64,000 bases of DNA, taken from assembly GCF_002245655.1 (NCBI RefSeq), contig NZ_NOIH01000003.1:248001-312000 (forward strand), given 5' to 3'. The notes beneath the pieces are model-generated. The model saw only the letters and a list, made by a program, of their open reading frames with translations. It was not told the DNA's origin and did not search any database. This DNA comes from Thauera propionica. GTDB taxonomy: Bacteria > Pseudomonadota > Gammaproteobacteria > Burkholderiales > Rhodocyclaceae. Position 1 is the first letter of the stretch. Each line of letters starts with the position of its first letter. Below, piece by piece: positions 35,960-49,286 of this stretch. The position numbers were made by a program, and so were the translations under genes.

Positions 35960-37414
35960 TCAAGCGCGACCGTTGCGCTTCTCTGCGCGTTCGACCCACA
36001 GGTCCGCATTTTCGATCCCCAGCGCGCGCGGATCGAACTCGGGCTGCAAGCGCCCCTTCTCCTGCTGCGCCTCATAGTCCTTCAGCGCCAGCAGCGCAGG
36101 CTTCTGCAGCACCAGGATGGCGACAATGTTGAGCCAGGCCATGACACCCACGCCGATGTCGCCCATGCCCCAGGCGAGATCGCTGGTACGCACGCAGCCG
36201 TACAGTGCCGAGCCGATCAGTGCGATCCGAAGCACGAACATCAGCGCATCGGAGCGGATGTTGCGGGTGAGATAGGCGAGATTCGTCTCGGCGATGTAGT
36301 AGTAGGCCAGCACCGTGGTGAAGGCGAAGAAGAACAGCGCGATCGCCACGAACACGGCGCCGAAACCCGGCAGCACCGCTTCCATCGCGGCCTGCGTGTA
36401 GCCGGTGCCTGCAGCAATGTTGGCCAGGCCGGTGAACACCTGGGTGCCGTCCGCCCCTGTCACGTTGTAGGTGCCGGTGATCAGGATCATGAAGGCCGTC
36501 GCCGTGCACACGAAGAGCGTGTCCACATACACCGAGAACGCCTGCACCAGGCCCTGCGCCGCCGGATGGCTGACTTCGGCCGCGGCCGCAGCATGCGGGC
36601 CGGTACCCTGGCCGGCTTCGTTCGAATACACGCCGCGCTTCACGCCCCACTGGATCGCCAGGCCGATCATTGCGCCGAAACCGGCCTCGATGCCGAACGC
36701 CGACGACAGGATCAGCGTGATCACGCCCGGCAGCTTCTCGATGTTCAGCAGCACGACCACCGCCGCAGCGAGGATGTAGCCCAGCGCCATGAAGGGCACC
36801 ACGATCTGCGTGACCTGCGCGATGCGGCGCACGCCACCGAAAATGATCAGGCCCAGCAGGATGACGATGATGGTGCCGGTGACCGCCGGTGCAACGCCGA
36901 AGGCATTCTGCATGCCGGCAGCGATGCTGTTCGTCTGCACGCCCGGCAGCAGGATGCCGCAGGCGATCATCGTCGCCACCGCGAACACGATCGCGTACGC
37001 GCGCCAGCCCAGTCCCTTCTCGATGAAGTAGGCCGGACCGCCACGATAGAGGCCATGGTGCTCGGTCTTGTAGATCTGGCCCAGCGTCGACTCGATGTAG
37101 GCCGTCGCCGCGCCGAGGAAGGCGACCATCCACATCCAGAAGATCGCGCCCGGACCACCGAAACCGATCGCGGTGGCGACGCCGGCGATGTTACCGGTAC
37201 CCACGCGCCCGGACAGGGCGATCGTCAGCGCCTGGAAGGACGACACTCCGGCCGAAGAACTCTTGCCGGTGAACATCTGCCTGACCATCTCGCCCATGTG
37301 GCGAACCTGCATGAAACGGGTGCGAACCGAGAAGTACAGGCCCACGATGAGGCACAGGTAAACGAGTGCCGGGCTCCACACCCAGCCGTTGATCCAATCC
37401 ACTGCTGCTTGCAT
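35960..37414 (-). CDS. Alanine/glycine:cation symporter (AGCS)
   Basis: A 484-residue inner-membrane sodium:amino-acid symporter with about eleven helices. Family signatures are SFQALTIALSGRVGTGNIAGVATAI, GGPGAIFWMWMVAFLGAATAYIESTLGQIYK, NEAGQGTGPHAAAAAEVSHPAAQGLVQ and FVDTLFVCTATAFMIL-like YVDTLFVCTATAFMIL. It probably imports alanine or glycine with Na+. It is 60 bases upstream of rapZ with no clear terminator between. Confidence 0.93.
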   Translation of the reverse strand: MQAAVDWINGWVWSPALVYLCLIVGLYFSVRTRFMQVRHMGEMVRQMFTGKSSSAGVSSFQALTIALSGRVGTGNIAGVATAIGFGGPGAIFWMWMVAFLGAATAYIESTLGQIYKTEHHGLYRGGPAYFIEKGLGWRAYAIVFAVATMIACGILLPGVQTNSIAAGMQNAFGVAPAVTGTIIVILLGLIIFGGVRRIAQVTQIVVPFMALGYILAAAVVVLLNIEKLPGVITLILSSAFGIEAGFGAMIGLAIQWGVKRGVYSNEAGQGTGPHAAAAAEVSHPAAQGLVQAFSVYVDTLFVCTATAFMILITGTYNVTGADGTQVFTGLANIAAGTGYTQAAMEAVLPGFGAVFVAIALFFFAFTTVLAYYYIAETNLAYLTRNIRSDALMFVLRIALIGSALYGCVRTSDLAWGMGDIGVGVMAWLNIVAILVLQKPALLALKDYEAQQEKGRLQPEFDPRALGIENADLWVERAEKRNGRA

Positions 37415-37492
37415 GCGTGTGATTCCAGAAGCTCAGAAAGTACGATTGTATCCGCTTGTTGCAGCTGGTCTAAAGCGGAATGGCAGTCGTTC

Positions 37493-38413
37493 TCAGCAGA
37501 TTTCGAGCTGTGCGCCCTGCCGGCGGGCCACGCCCGCGCGCTCGAGCTCCTTCACCAGCCAGCTGGCGAGCGCCTCGGGGTCGAGGCCGAGGAAGCGCTG
37601 GTTGGCTTCACGGTACAGCGGCGTCTCGTCGAGATGGCGCGGCAGCTCATCGAGCGCCATGCTGCGCACGTCCAGCAGCTTGAAGGTGACGCAGGCGCGG
37701 ATGGCATTGCGCGCCATCCGGGCACCGTCGGCCTCGAAGGCCTGCAGGCGGGCGAAGGCGCGCTCGAGGGCGTCGTCGAACTCGGTGAAAGGCGCGCCGT
37801 GGCCGGGGATGACGACATCCACCGCGAGCCGACCGATGCCTTCCAGCGTGCGCCGCGCCTCGCCGAGGCCATCGCCGGTGCCGAGCACGTCGGCGAACAG
37901 GATGCCGAAGCCGTCGCGCCACAGCGCATCGCCCGACATCAGGATGCGGCGCTCGGCGTTGTAGTAGGCGAGCGCGTCCATGTCGTGGCCGGGCGCGGCG
38001 ATGGCCTGCCATTCGAGTTCGCCGGCGACGAAGCGGTCGCCGGGGGCGAGCGTGGCGTCGGCCTCGAAGCGCTCGCCATGCTGCGCGGCGGTGGACAGCA
38101 GCAGCGCAGCCTCGTCCCAATGCCGCACCGCCTGTGCCATGCCGACCGGCACCGTGATCGTGCAGCCGAAGCTACGCTGAACGCTGGCATTGCCGCCGAT
38201 GTGGTCGGAATGCGAGTGGGTGTTGATCAGCCGCCCGAGCTGGCGCCCGTCGAGCGCGGCACGAACCAGCGCCACCGTCTGCCCGGCATGCGTTACATAG
38301 CCGCTGTCGACCAGCGTCGCCTCGCCGCCGTCGAACAGCAGCACGTTGTTGGCCGACAGCCAGCCACGCTCGAAGACCTGCAGCGTGTCGGGCAGGCGCG
38401 GGGGCGCGCTCAA
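37493..38413 (-). CDS. MBL-fold metallo-hydrolase
   Basis: A 306-residue metallo-beta-lactamase-fold hydrolase. It has the metal motif H66-S-H68-S-D70-H71 (THSHSDHIGG), a further His in PGHDMDALAYY, and HGAPFTEFDDALERAF with a late His. A 70-residue C-terminal helical part resembles the tail of LACTB2-like MBL proteins. The substrate is unknown. The start overlaps the stop of the upstream DUF1289 gene (ATGA), so it is translated with the two small DUF1289 genes. Confidence 0.88.
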   Translation of the reverse strand: MSAPPRLPDTLQVFERGWLSANNVLLFDGGEATLVDSGYVTHAGQTVALVRAALDGRQLGRLINTHSHSDHIGGNASVQRSFGCTITVPVGMAQAVRHWDEAALLLSTAAQHGERFEADATLAPGDRFVAGELEWQAIAAPGHDMDALAYYNAERRILMSGDALWRDGFGILFADVLGTGDGLGEARRTLEGIGRLAVDVVIPGHGAPFTEFDDALERAFARLQAFEADGARMARNAIRACVTFKLLDVRSMALDELPRHLDETPLYREANQRFLGLDPEALASWLVKELERAGVARRQGAQLEIC

Positions 38414-38607
38414 TCGCTACCCTCCCCGACCTGCGCCGCCACGTTAGGTGGCAGCGCGGCGGGCTCCCCGGAAGCGGGCTGCAAGGCTTCGGGCGGCGGC
38501 GCGACCGGCACGCCGTTGATCTCGTCCGCCGTGCGGCCGCAACCCAGGCAAACCCCCGAATCCCAGTCGATCATGCACACGCCGACGCACAGCGCGTCGC
38601 CGCTCAT
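38410..38607 (-). CDS. DUF1289 small cysteine protein (copy 2)
   Basis: A 65-residue protein with C7-x3-C11-x8-C20-x2-C23 followed by RTADEI, the DUF1289 pattern, which suggests a small zinc or iron-sulfur site. The C-terminal 35 residues are Pro/Ala/Glu-rich. It is flanked by overlapping ATGA junctions on both sides: copy 1 upstream and the MBL hydrolase downstream. Its function is unknown. Confidence 0.85.
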   Translation of the reverse strand: MSGDALCVGVCMIDWDSGVCLGCGRTADEINGVPVAPPPEALQPASGEPAALPPNVAAQVGEGSD

Positions 38608-38804
38608 GCCCGCGTCTCCACGCCCTGGCCGGCCTCGGCCAGCCACTCTCGGCGCTCGGCCACCGCAGCCAGGATGGTGCGGCGGTCGTCGTCGCTGGTC
38701 CGGCTCCAGCGCGTGATCTCGTCGATCGTGCGCTGGCAGCCCTCGCACCAGCCCGTGTCCGGGCTCATGCGGCAGATGTTGGTACAGGGGGAAGGAATAC
38801 TCAT
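38604..38804 (-). CDS. DUF1289 small cysteine protein (copy 1)
   Basis: A 66-residue protein. Its four cysteines fall at exactly the same positions as in copy 2 (7, 11, 20, 23), followed by RTIDEITRW, the fuller DUF1289 signature. A helical tail (DRRTILAAVAERREWLAE) completes the family's usual form. It is the first of three overlapping genes (DUF1289, DUF1289, MBL hydrolase). Its function is unknown; it lies 98 bases after the HMG-CoA lyase stop and may be read with the liu operon. Confidence 0.88.
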   Translation of the reverse strand: MSIPSPCTNICRMSPDTGWCEGCQRTIDEITRWSRTSDDDRRTILAAVAERREWLAEAGQGVETRA

Positions 38805-38902
38805 TGCGACAGTCTCTGCAGGGGTTTGGACGGCGCATCCATGCGCACCGTCTCCATAAAGAAGCCCTGATTATGAACGAGTCCGCCGCGACACGTTCCC
38901 GA

Positions 38903-39838
38903 TCAGGCGCAGGCGGCCTTGGCCCGCTTGGCCAGCACCGCGCGCGCCACGCGCGAGGCCGGTTCGCGGCCGAGCTGGGCGCTGATCCACGCCGCAGTAT
39001 CCACCAGGGCATCGAGGTCGATGCCGCTGTCGACGCCGAGGCCGTTGAGCAGCCAGACCACATCCTCGGTGGCCACGTTCCCCGAGGCGCCGGCCGCGTA
39101 GGGGCAGCCGCCCAGCCCACCGACCGAGGCATCGAACACGGCCACGCCCATCTGCAGCGAGGCATGGACGTTGGCGACCGCCATGCCGTAGGTGTCGTGA
39201 TAGTGGCCGGCGAGCTTTTCGACCGGCACACGCTTCGCCACCGCCTCCAGCATGCGGACGATGCTCGCCGGCGTGCCGACGCCGATGGTGTCGCCGAGCG
39301 AGACCTCGTAGCAGCCCATCTCAATCAGCGTCGCCGCCACGTCCGCCACTGCCTGCGGCGCCACCGCGCCCTCGTAGGGGCAGCCGACCACGCAGGAGAC
39401 ATAGCCGCGCACCTTCACGCCCGCCGCCTGCGCCGCCTCGGTGACGGGACGGAAGCGCTCGAGCGACTCGGCGATGGAGCAGTTGATGTTCTTCTGGCTG
39501 AAGGACTCGGAGGCGGCGCCGAACACCGCGACCTCCCGCGCACCGGCCGCCAGCGCGGCCTCGAAGCCCTTCAGGTTGGGCGTCAGCACCGGATAGGCGA
39601 CGCCGAGCGCGGCAGCGGCGAGCACGCGGGTCAGCACCTCGCTGTTGTCGCCCATCTGTGGCACCCACTTTGGCGACACGAAGGAGGTGGTCTCGATCGC
39701 CTTCAGCCCGGCGCGTTCGAGGCGGCGCACGAGCTCGACCTTGGTGTTGGTGGAAACGAGCTGCTTCTCGTTCTGCAGGCCGTCGCGGGGGCCCATCTCG
39801 ACGATGCGGACGGTGGCGGGCAACTTGGATGTGGTCAT
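38903..39838 (-). CDS. liuE: Hydroxymethylglutaryl-CoA lyase
   Basis: A 311-residue TIM-barrel lyase that splits HMG-CoA to acetyl-CoA and acetoacetate, the last step of leucine catabolism. It has [15 protein letters not shown] (catalytic Arg/Asp), [11 protein letters not shown], the metal-binding HYHDTYGMA and the catalytic-Cys loop [20 protein letters not shown]. It lies 16 bases after the acyl-CoA ligase gene in the liu operon. Confidence 0.95.
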   Translation of the reverse strand: MTTSKLPATVRIVEMGPRDGLQNEKQLVSTNTKVELVRRLERAGLKAIETTSFVSPKWVPQMGDNSEVLTRVLAAAALGVAYPVLTPNLKGFEAALAAGAREVAVFGAASESFSQKNINCSIAESLERFRPVTEAAQAAGVKVRGYVSCVVGCPYEGAVAPQAVADVAATLIEMGCYEVSLGDTIGVGTPASIVRMLEAVAKRVPVEKLAGHYHDTYGMAVANVHASLQMGVAVFDASVGGLGGCPYAAGASGNVATEDVVWLLNGLGVDSGIDLDALVDTAAWISAQLGREPASRVARAVLAKRAKAACA

Positions 39839-39854
39839 GGATGCGTCCTCGATG

Positions 39855-41546
39855 TCAGGCGGTCTGCGCCTCGTCCAGCCCCAGCTCTTCTTTCATCTTC
39901 TGGCGGATCTGGAACTTCTGGATCTTGCCGGTCACGGTCATCGGGAAGCTGTCGACGAAGCGGATGTAGCGCGGAATCTTGTAGTGCGCGATCTGCCCCT
40001 GGCAATAGGCACGCACCTCGTCTTCAGACAGGCGCTCGCCCTCGCGCACGATGATCCAGGCGCACAGCTCCTCGCCGAACTTCTGGTCGGGGATGCCCAC
40101 CACCTGGACGTCGAGCACCTTGGGATGGGCGTAGAGGAACTCCTCGATCTCGCGCGGATAGATGTTCTCGCCGCCGCGGATCACCATGTCCTTGATGCGG
40201 CCGACGATGTTGCAGTAGCCCTCGTCGTCGATCACCGCCAGGTCGCCGGTATGCATCCAGCCGCCGGCGTCGATCGCCTCCCGGGTCTTGGCTTCGTCGT
40301 TCCAGTAGCCGAGCATCACCGAGTAGCCGCGGGTGCACAACTCGCCCGGCGTGCCGCGCGGCAGGATGCGGCCTTCGGTATCGACGATCTTCACTTCCAG
40401 ATGGGGCTGGATGCGGCCCACCGTCGACACCCGGCGATCGATGGGGTCGTCGGTGCCGCTCTGGAAGCTCACCGGCGAGGTCTCGGTCATGCCGTAGGCG
40501 ATGGTCACCTCGGCCATGTTCATCTTGCCGATCACCCGCTTCATGACCTCGATCGGGCACGGGCTGCCGGCCATGATGCCGGTGCGCAGGCTCGAGAGAT
40601 CGAAGTCGGCGAAGCGCGGATGGTCGAGCGCGGCGATGAACATCGTCGGCACGCCGTAGAGGCCGGTGCATTTTTCCTGCGCCACCGTCTCCAGCACCGC
40701 CAGCGGCTCGAAGGCCTCGGCCGGGTAGACCATGGTGGCGCCGTGGGTCAGGCAGCCGAGGTTGCCCATCACCATACCGAAGCAGTGGTAGAGCGGCACT
40801 GGAATGCACAGGCGGTCGCCCGGCACCAGCTTGATCGCCTCGCCGACGAAGTAGCCGTTGTTGAGGATGTTGTGGTGCGACAGCGTCGCGCCCTTGGGGT
40901 GGCCGGTGGTGCCGGAGGTGAACTGGATGTTGATCGGGTCGTCGAACTGCAGCCTGTCGGACAGTCCCTCGAGCGCAGTCAGTTCGTCGCGCGTCGGCGC
41001 ACGCAGCAGGTCATCGAAGTTGAGCATGCCGGGCGAGGTGTCCGCACCCATGCGGATCACCATCTCGAGCGAAGGCAGCCGATGGCTGCGCAACAGGCCG
41101 GGTTCGCAGTGGCCGAGCTCGGGCGCGAGGTCGGCGATCATCTCGAGGTAGTTGCTGGACTTGAACGCCGGCGACAGCACCAGCGCGCGGCAGCCGACCT
41201 TGTTGAGCGCGTACTCGAGCTCGGAACGGCGGTAGGCGGGGTTGATGTTGACCAGTACCAGTCCGGCCTTGGCGGTGGCGAACTGGGTCAGCGCCCACTC
41301 CATGGTGTTCTGCGACCAGATGCCGATGCGCTCGCCCGGTTCGAGGCCAAGGCGCATCAGGCCGCAGGCAAGCGCGTCGACCTTGCTCTTCAGCTGCGCA
41401 TAGGTGAGGCGCACGTTCTGGTGGCGCACGACCAGCGCCTCGCGCTCGGCATGACGCGCGCAGGCCTCGTCGAAGAAGCGGCCGATGGTCTGGCCGATCA
41501 GCTGCTTGTCGGACGCGCCATGGACGTAACTCTGGCTGCTGCTCAT
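39855..41546 (-). CDS. AMP-binding acyl-CoA synthetase of the liu operon
   Basis: A 563-residue ANL-family ligase. It has the P-loop [16 protein letters not shown], the adenylate motif YGMTETSP, the [22 protein letters not shown] hinge and the C-terminal [11 protein letters not shown] with the catalytic Lys. It activates a medium- or branched-chain acid (isovalerate is plausible) or acetoacetate; the substrate is not certain. It lies between the carboxylase alpha subunit and HMG-CoA lyase on the same strand. Confidence 0.9.
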   Translation of the reverse strand: MSSSQSYVHGASDKQLIGQTIGRFFDEACARHAEREALVVRHQNVRLTYAQLKSKVDALACGLMRLGLEPGERIGIWSQNTMEWALTQFATAKAGLVLVNINPAYRRSELEYALNKVGCRALVLSPAFKSSNYLEMIADLAPELGHCEPGLLRSHRLPSLEMVIRMGADTSPGMLNFDDLLRAPTRDELTALEGLSDRLQFDDPINIQFTSGTTGHPKGATLSHHNILNNGYFVGEAIKLVPGDRLCIPVPLYHCFGMVMGNLGCLTHGATMVYPAEAFEPLAVLETVAQEKCTGLYGVPTMFIAALDHPRFADFDLSSLRTGIMAGSPCPIEVMKRVIGKMNMAEVTIAYGMTETSPVSFQSGTDDPIDRRVSTVGRIQPHLEVKIVDTEGRILPRGTPGELCTRGYSVMLGYWNDEAKTREAIDAGGWMHTGDLAVIDDEGYCNIVGRIKDMVIRGGENIYPREIEEFLYAHPKVLDVQVVGIPDQKFGEELCAWIIVREGERLSEDEVRAYCQGQIAHYKIPRYIRFVDSFPMTVTGKIQKFQIRQKMKEELGLDEAQTA

Positions 41547-41648
41547 CGCGTTCTATCTCCTCTGCATCCGGGGCGCGCCGGCTCTTGCGGCCGGGTCGCG
41601 CCCGAGGTCCAACTCCTTACCCTGCGCTCGGTTGTGACGCCCCGGCGG

Positions 41649-43649
<2,001 letters not shown>

Positions 43650-43717
43650 GTTGTCTCCAGCGTGTCTTGTGTCGGTTCGGCGCGAGGCTGGGCGCAATTT
43701 CGGCCCAATTCCGGCGT

Positions 43718-44509
43718 TCAGCCCTGCGCGATCCAGGCTGCGGGGCGCTTGTCGAGGAAGGCGGCGAGCCCCTCCTTCGCCTCGGGGGTGGCGCGCAGGC
43801 TGGCGATGCGGCGTGCGGTATCCATGACCAGCGCGTCACTCACCGGCCGGTTGGCCACTGCGCGGATCAGGTCCTTGGCCGCGGCCTGCGACTTCGGGCC
43901 GCCCTGCAGCAGGGCCTCAACCACTTCCTTCACCTTGGCATCCAGCTCCTCCGTGGCGACGGCATCGTGCGCCAGCCCCAGCTCGGCCGCGCGTGTCGCA
44001 TTGATGCGCTCGGCCGTCTGGAAGTAGCGGTAGGCCTGGCGCTCGCCGATGGCGCGGAGCACGTAGGGGCTGATCGCCGACGGGATGATCCCGAACTTGA
44101 CCTCGGAGGTCGCGAAAACCGCCTTGTCGCCGGCCATACAGATGTCGCAGGCGCTCGCGAGGCCCATGCCGCCGCCCAGCGCCGCGCCATGCACGCGGGC
44201 GATGGTGGGCTTCTTCATCTCGGCCAGGGTGCGCAGCATGCCGGCGAGCTTCATCGCATCGGCGAAGTTCTCCGCCTCGCTCGCCTCGCCGGCGGCCTTC
44301 ATCCAGTTGAGGTCGGCACCGGCCGAAAAGCTCTTGCCCCGCCCGGCCAGCACCACCGCCCGCACCGTGTCGTCGGCATCGAGCTCGATGCAGGCAGCGG
44401 TGAGATCGGCGATCAGCTGCGCGTTGAAGGCGTTGTGTACGTCCGGACGATTCATCCAGATCGTCGCGACGCCGGCTTCGCGGACGATCTCCAGGGTCTC
44501 GTAGCTCAT
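43718..44509 (-). CDS. liuC: Methylglutaconyl-CoA hydratase
   Basis: A 263-residue crotonase-fold enzyme hydrating 3-methylglutaconyl-CoA to HMG-CoA. The oxyanion-hole motifs are FSAGADLNWM and HGAALGGGMGLA. The ADLNWMK stretch is typical of LiuC rather than general enoyl-CoA hydratases. It starts nine bases after liuB and precedes liuD by 68 bases. Confidence 0.92.
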   Translation of the reverse strand: MSYETLEIVREAGVATIWMNRPDVHNAFNAQLIADLTAACIELDADDTVRAVVLAGRGKSFSAGADLNWMKAAGEASEAENFADAMKLAGMLRTLAEMKKPTIARVHGAALGGGMGLASACDICMAGDKAVFATSEVKFGIIPSAISPYVLRAIGERQAYRYFQTAERINATRAAELGLAHDAVATEELDAKVKEVVEALLQGGPKSQAAAKDLIRAVANRPVSDALVMDTARRIASLRATPEAKEGLAAFLDKRPAAWIAQG

Positions 44510-44518
44510 CTTGCCCCC

Positions 44519-46126
<1,608 letters not shown>

Positions 46127-46241
46127 GTCCCCTCGTCCTCGTATCTCGTCCTGCGTGGCTGATCTCGGTCGCCCCCGCAGTCCGGCCGTTACTTGATTCA
46201 GGCTCGCCCCGGGCTACGCAGCCGGCACGGCGCCTCCAATG

Positions 46242-46844
46242 TCAGAACCCGCCCGTCTGCAGCCAGCGCTCGATCTGCGGGATGCGGTCAACGCCCCAGA
46301 AAGGCTCACCGTCGATGATGACGAAGGGCGAACCGAACACGCCGCGCGCGATGGCCTGGGCACACTCATCCTTCAGCCGGTTGCGGACGGCTTCGCCGGC
46401 AAGCGCCTCGGCCAACCCGGCACGGTCGGCACCGTGGGCCGCCGCGAGGTCGAGCACCGCCGTCTCCTGCGAGATGTCGCGCCCCTCGCCGAAATAGGCA
46501 CGGTAGGCGGCCAGCGCGAAGGCGCGTGCTGCGACCGGGTCACGCTCGTCGAGCCAGTAGAAGGCGCGCGCCGCGATTTGGGTGCCGATCGGAAAGGCCT
46601 CGGGAATGCGGCACGACAGGCCGAGGAAACGGGCCGAGCGCTCGAAATCATGCTTCGAGTAGTCGCCCTTGAGCGGCTTCGAGGGCAGCGGAACCTCGCC
46701 CGTCACCTTGTACACCGCCCCCAGCAGGAAGGGATGCCAGCGCACGCTGCGGCCGTGGGCCGCCGCCAGTGCGTCGATCTTCTCCGCCATGAAGTAGCCG
46801 TAGGGCGAGGAGAAGTCGAAATAGAAGTCGATCGGCTCGGCCAT
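46242..46844 (-). CDS. 2-hydroxychromene-2-carboxylate isomerase-like (DsbA/kappa-GST) protein
   Basis: A 200-residue thioredoxin-fold protein of the kappa-GST/HCCA isomerase group. IDFYFDFSSPYGYF holds the catalytic Ser, and VFGSPFVIIDGEPFWGVDRIPQIERWL is the C-terminal signature. The family uses glutathione to isomerise aromatic intermediates, a step not known in leucine breakdown. It nevertheless sits tightly inside the liu operon, 20 bases after liuA. ATG 46844 is used because upstream codons overlap liuA. Confidence 0.9.
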   Translation of the reverse strand: MAEPIDFYFDFSSPYGYFMAEKIDALAAAHGRSVRWHPFLLGAVYKVTGEVPLPSKPLKGDYSKHDFERSARFLGLSCRIPEAFPIGTQIAARAFYWLDERDPVAARAFALAAYRAYFGEGRDISQETAVLDLAAAHGADRAGLAEALAGEAVRNRLKDECAQAIARGVFGSPFVIIDGEPFWGVDRIPQIERWLQTGGF

Positions 46845-46864
46845 CTTTCCGCTCCGTCGGAGAC

Positions 46865-48046
46865 TCAGCGCGTTTCGGAGAACAGTTCGCGGCCGATCAG
46901 CATGCGGCGGATCTCGCTGGTGCCGGCGCCGATCTCGTACAGCTTGGCGTCGCGCCACAGGCGGCCCACCGAATACTCGTTGGTATAGCCCACGCCGCCC
47001 AGCGCCTGGATCGCCTCGCCCGCCATCCAGGTAGCCTTCTCGGCGGTGTAGAGGATCACGCCGGCGGCGTCCTTGCGCAGCGTGCGCGCATGGTCGGCGC
47101 GGTCGCAGGCCTGGCCCACCGCGTAGGCATAGGCGCGGCAGGCGCTCCAGGTGGAGTACATGTCGGCGATCTTGCCCTGCATGAGCTGGAACTCGCCGAT
47201 CGGGGTGTCGAACTGCTTGCGCTCGTGCATGTAGGGCACGACCACGTCCATGCACGCGGCCATGATGCCGAGCGGGCCGCCCGACAGCACGGCGCGCTCG
47301 TAGTCCAGGCCGCTCATCAGCACCTGCACGCCACGGCCGATGTTGGCCTCGCCGCCTAGCACGTTCTCGACCGGCACCTCGACGTCGTCGAAGAAAAGCG
47401 GATAGGTGTTGGAGCCGCGCATGCCGAGCTTGTCGAGGTGGGTGCCGTAGCTGAAGCCCTTCATGCCCTTCTCGATGATGAAGGCGGTGATGCCCTTGGG
47501 GCCGGCATTGACGTCGGTCTTGGCATAGACCACCAGGGTGTCGGCGTCGCCGCCGTTGGTGATCCACATCTTGCTGCCGTTGAGCACGAAATGGTCACCC
47601 TTGCGGTCGGCGCGCAGCTTCATGCTCACGACGTCGGAACCGGCATTGGGCTCGGACATCGCCAGCGCGCCGACGTGGTCGCCCGAGATCAGCTTGGGCA
47701 GGTACTTCTGCTTCTGCGCCTCGGTGCCGTTGCGGCGGATCTGGTTGATGCACAGGTTGGAGTGCGCACCGTACGAGAGGCCGACCGAGGCCGACGCGCG
47801 CGAGATCTCTTCCATCGCCACGATGTGGGCCAGGTAGCCCATGTCGGTGCCGCCGTACTCCTCGCTCACGGTCATGCCATGCACGCCGAGGTCGCCGAGC
47901 TTCTTCCACAGGTCGGCAGGGAACTCGTTGACGCGGTCGATCTCGGCCGCGCGCGGGGCAATCTCTGCCGCGCAGAAGGCCTGCAGCGTGTCGCGCAGCG
48001 CGTCGATGGTCTCGCCGAAGTGGAAGTTCAGGCTGGGCACGTTCAT
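46865..48046 (-). CDS. liuA: Isovaleryl-CoA dehydrogenase
   Basis: A 393-residue acyl-CoA dehydrogenase. FAD and substrate motifs include [35 protein letters not shown] and the C-terminal [34 protein letters not shown]. The Glu in [18 protein letters not shown] lies where isovaleryl-CoA dehydrogenase places its catalytic base, unlike straight-chain enzymes. It is the first gene of the liu operon; ATG 48046 with GGAGACACC upstream is the family start. Confidence 0.94.
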   Translation of the reverse strand: MNVPSLNFHFGETIDALRDTLQAFCAAEIAPRAAEIDRVNEFPADLWKKLGDLGVHGMTVSEEYGGTDMGYLAHIVAMEEISRASASVGLSYGAHSNLCINQIRRNGTEAQKQKYLPKLISGDHVGALAMSEPNAGSDVVSMKLRADRKGDHFVLNGSKMWITNGGDADTLVVYAKTDVNAGPKGITAFIIEKGMKGFSYGTHLDKLGMRGSNTYPLFFDDVEVPVENVLGGEANIGRGVQVLMSGLDYERAVLSGGPLGIMAACMDVVVPYMHERKQFDTPIGEFQLMQGKIADMYSTWSACRAYAYAVGQACDRADHARTLRKDAAGVILYTAEKATWMAGEAIQALGGVGYTNEYSVGRLWRDAKLYEIGAGTSEIRRMLIGRELFSETR

Positions 48047-48207
48047 GGGGTGTCTCCTTCTCAAGGTTGTCCTGGCGCGACGGGCGTCTTGCGCAAATCC
48101 ATTATGGACGGCGCATGCCCGAGGATGGACCGAGATTAGCGGCGCACCGCGGTCCATGAGTGCCATCATGGTTGCAATTCGTGCCACACCAGCTAGCATT
48201 CCGGCAC

Positions 48208-49275
48208 ATGAAGATCCTGACCCCATCGCCTGCCGAACTGACCCTTGGTCGCGCGGCCACGCCGATCGCTTTCATCCGCGCGATCGTCACCGGCTACCGC
48301 CGACTGGGCATGGATCCCGCCAAGGCGCTCGCCCAGGCGCAGATCCCGCCCGCACTGCTGGACGACCCCGACGCACGCGTTACCGCGGCGCAGATGGAAG
48401 TGATGTCGGGCGCGGCGATGCAGGAACTCGACGACGAGACCCTGGGCTGGTTCTCGCGGCGGCTGCCCTGGGGCAGCTACGGCATGCTGTGCCGCGCCTC
48501 GCTCACCGCGCCGACGCTGGAAGTGGCGCTCAAGCGCTGGTGCCGGCACCACCGCCTGCTCACCGACGACATCGTGCTCACGTTCAACCAGCAGCGCGGC
48601 AGCGCCACCATCCGCATCGTCGAGCACACCGCGCTGGGCGAGTTGCGCGAGTTCTGCCTCGTCTCCACCCTGCGCTACCTGCTGGGCTACGCCTGCTGGC
48701 TGGTGGATTCGCGCATTGCGCTCGCCGAGACCACCTTCCCCTTCCCCGCCCCGCGCCACGCCGACGCCTACCACTACCTGTTCCCCGGCCCGGTGCGTTT
48801 CGACGCCGATGCCGCGAGCCTGTCTTTCGATGCGCGCTATCTCGAACTGCCGGTGCGGCGAGACGAAAAGGCGCTGCAGGCCATGCTTCAGCGCGCGCTG
48901 CCACTCACCGTGCTGCAGTACCGCCGCGACCGCCTGCTGGTCCATAGCGTCGCCCAGATCCTGGTCGCCGATGCCGCGGCCGCGCACACCGCCGAGGACG
49001 TCGCCGCCCAACTCAACACCTCGGTCCGCACCCTGCACCGGCAGTTGAAGGAAGAAGGCGTGTCACTGCAGCGGCTGAAGAACGAGGCCCGACGCGAACG
49101 CGCAATCAAGCTGCTGCTACAGACCCGCAAGCCGGTGAAACAGGTCGCGGCCGCGGTGGGTTTCGACAGCGAGAAGAGCTTCGCGCGGGCGTTCCGGGAG
49201 TGGACCGGAGTGGCGCCGAGCGCCTACCGGACGGGCGCTCCAGCGAAAACGTCGCAGCCTGCGCCGCCGCGCTGA
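48208..49275 (+). CDS. AraC-family regulator divergent from the liu operon
   Basis: A 355-residue regulator. The large N-terminal arabinose-binding-like domain (PF12625 type; ...[22 protein letters not shown]) senses an unknown ligand. The C-terminal double helix-turn-helix (about 255-345) contains [32 protein letters not shown] and [29 protein letters not shown]. The divergent position 161 bases from liuA suggests it controls leucine degradation, whereas many other bacteria use a MerR-type LiuR. ATG 48208 is preferred over GTG/ATG codons at or after 48160. Confidence 0.88.
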   Translation: MKILTPSPAELTLGRAATPIAFIRAIVTGYRRLGMDPAKALAQAQIPPALLDDPDARVTAAQMEVMSGAAMQELDDETLGWFSRRLPWGSYGMLCRASLTAPTLEVALKRWCRHHRLLTDDIVLTFNQQRGSATIRIVEHTALGELREFCLVSTLRYLLGYACWLVDSRIALAETTFPFPAPRHADAYHYLFPGPVRFDADAASLSFDARYLELPVRRDEKALQAMLQRALPLTVLQYRRDRLLVHSVAQILVADAAAAHTAEDVAAQLNTSVRTLHRQLKEEGVSLQRLKNEARRERAIKLLLQTRKPVKQVAAAVGFDSEKSFARAFREWTGVAPSAYRTGAPAKTSQPAPPR

Positions 49276-49286
49276 TTTCGCCAGAC

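Noticed and set aside
35075-38716. A 1213-codon open frame antisense to rapZ, the symporter and the MBL hydrolase
   Set aside because: It lies opposite four well-identified genes and has Arg/His/Gln-rich low-complexity composition, typical of antisense frames in GC-rich DNA.
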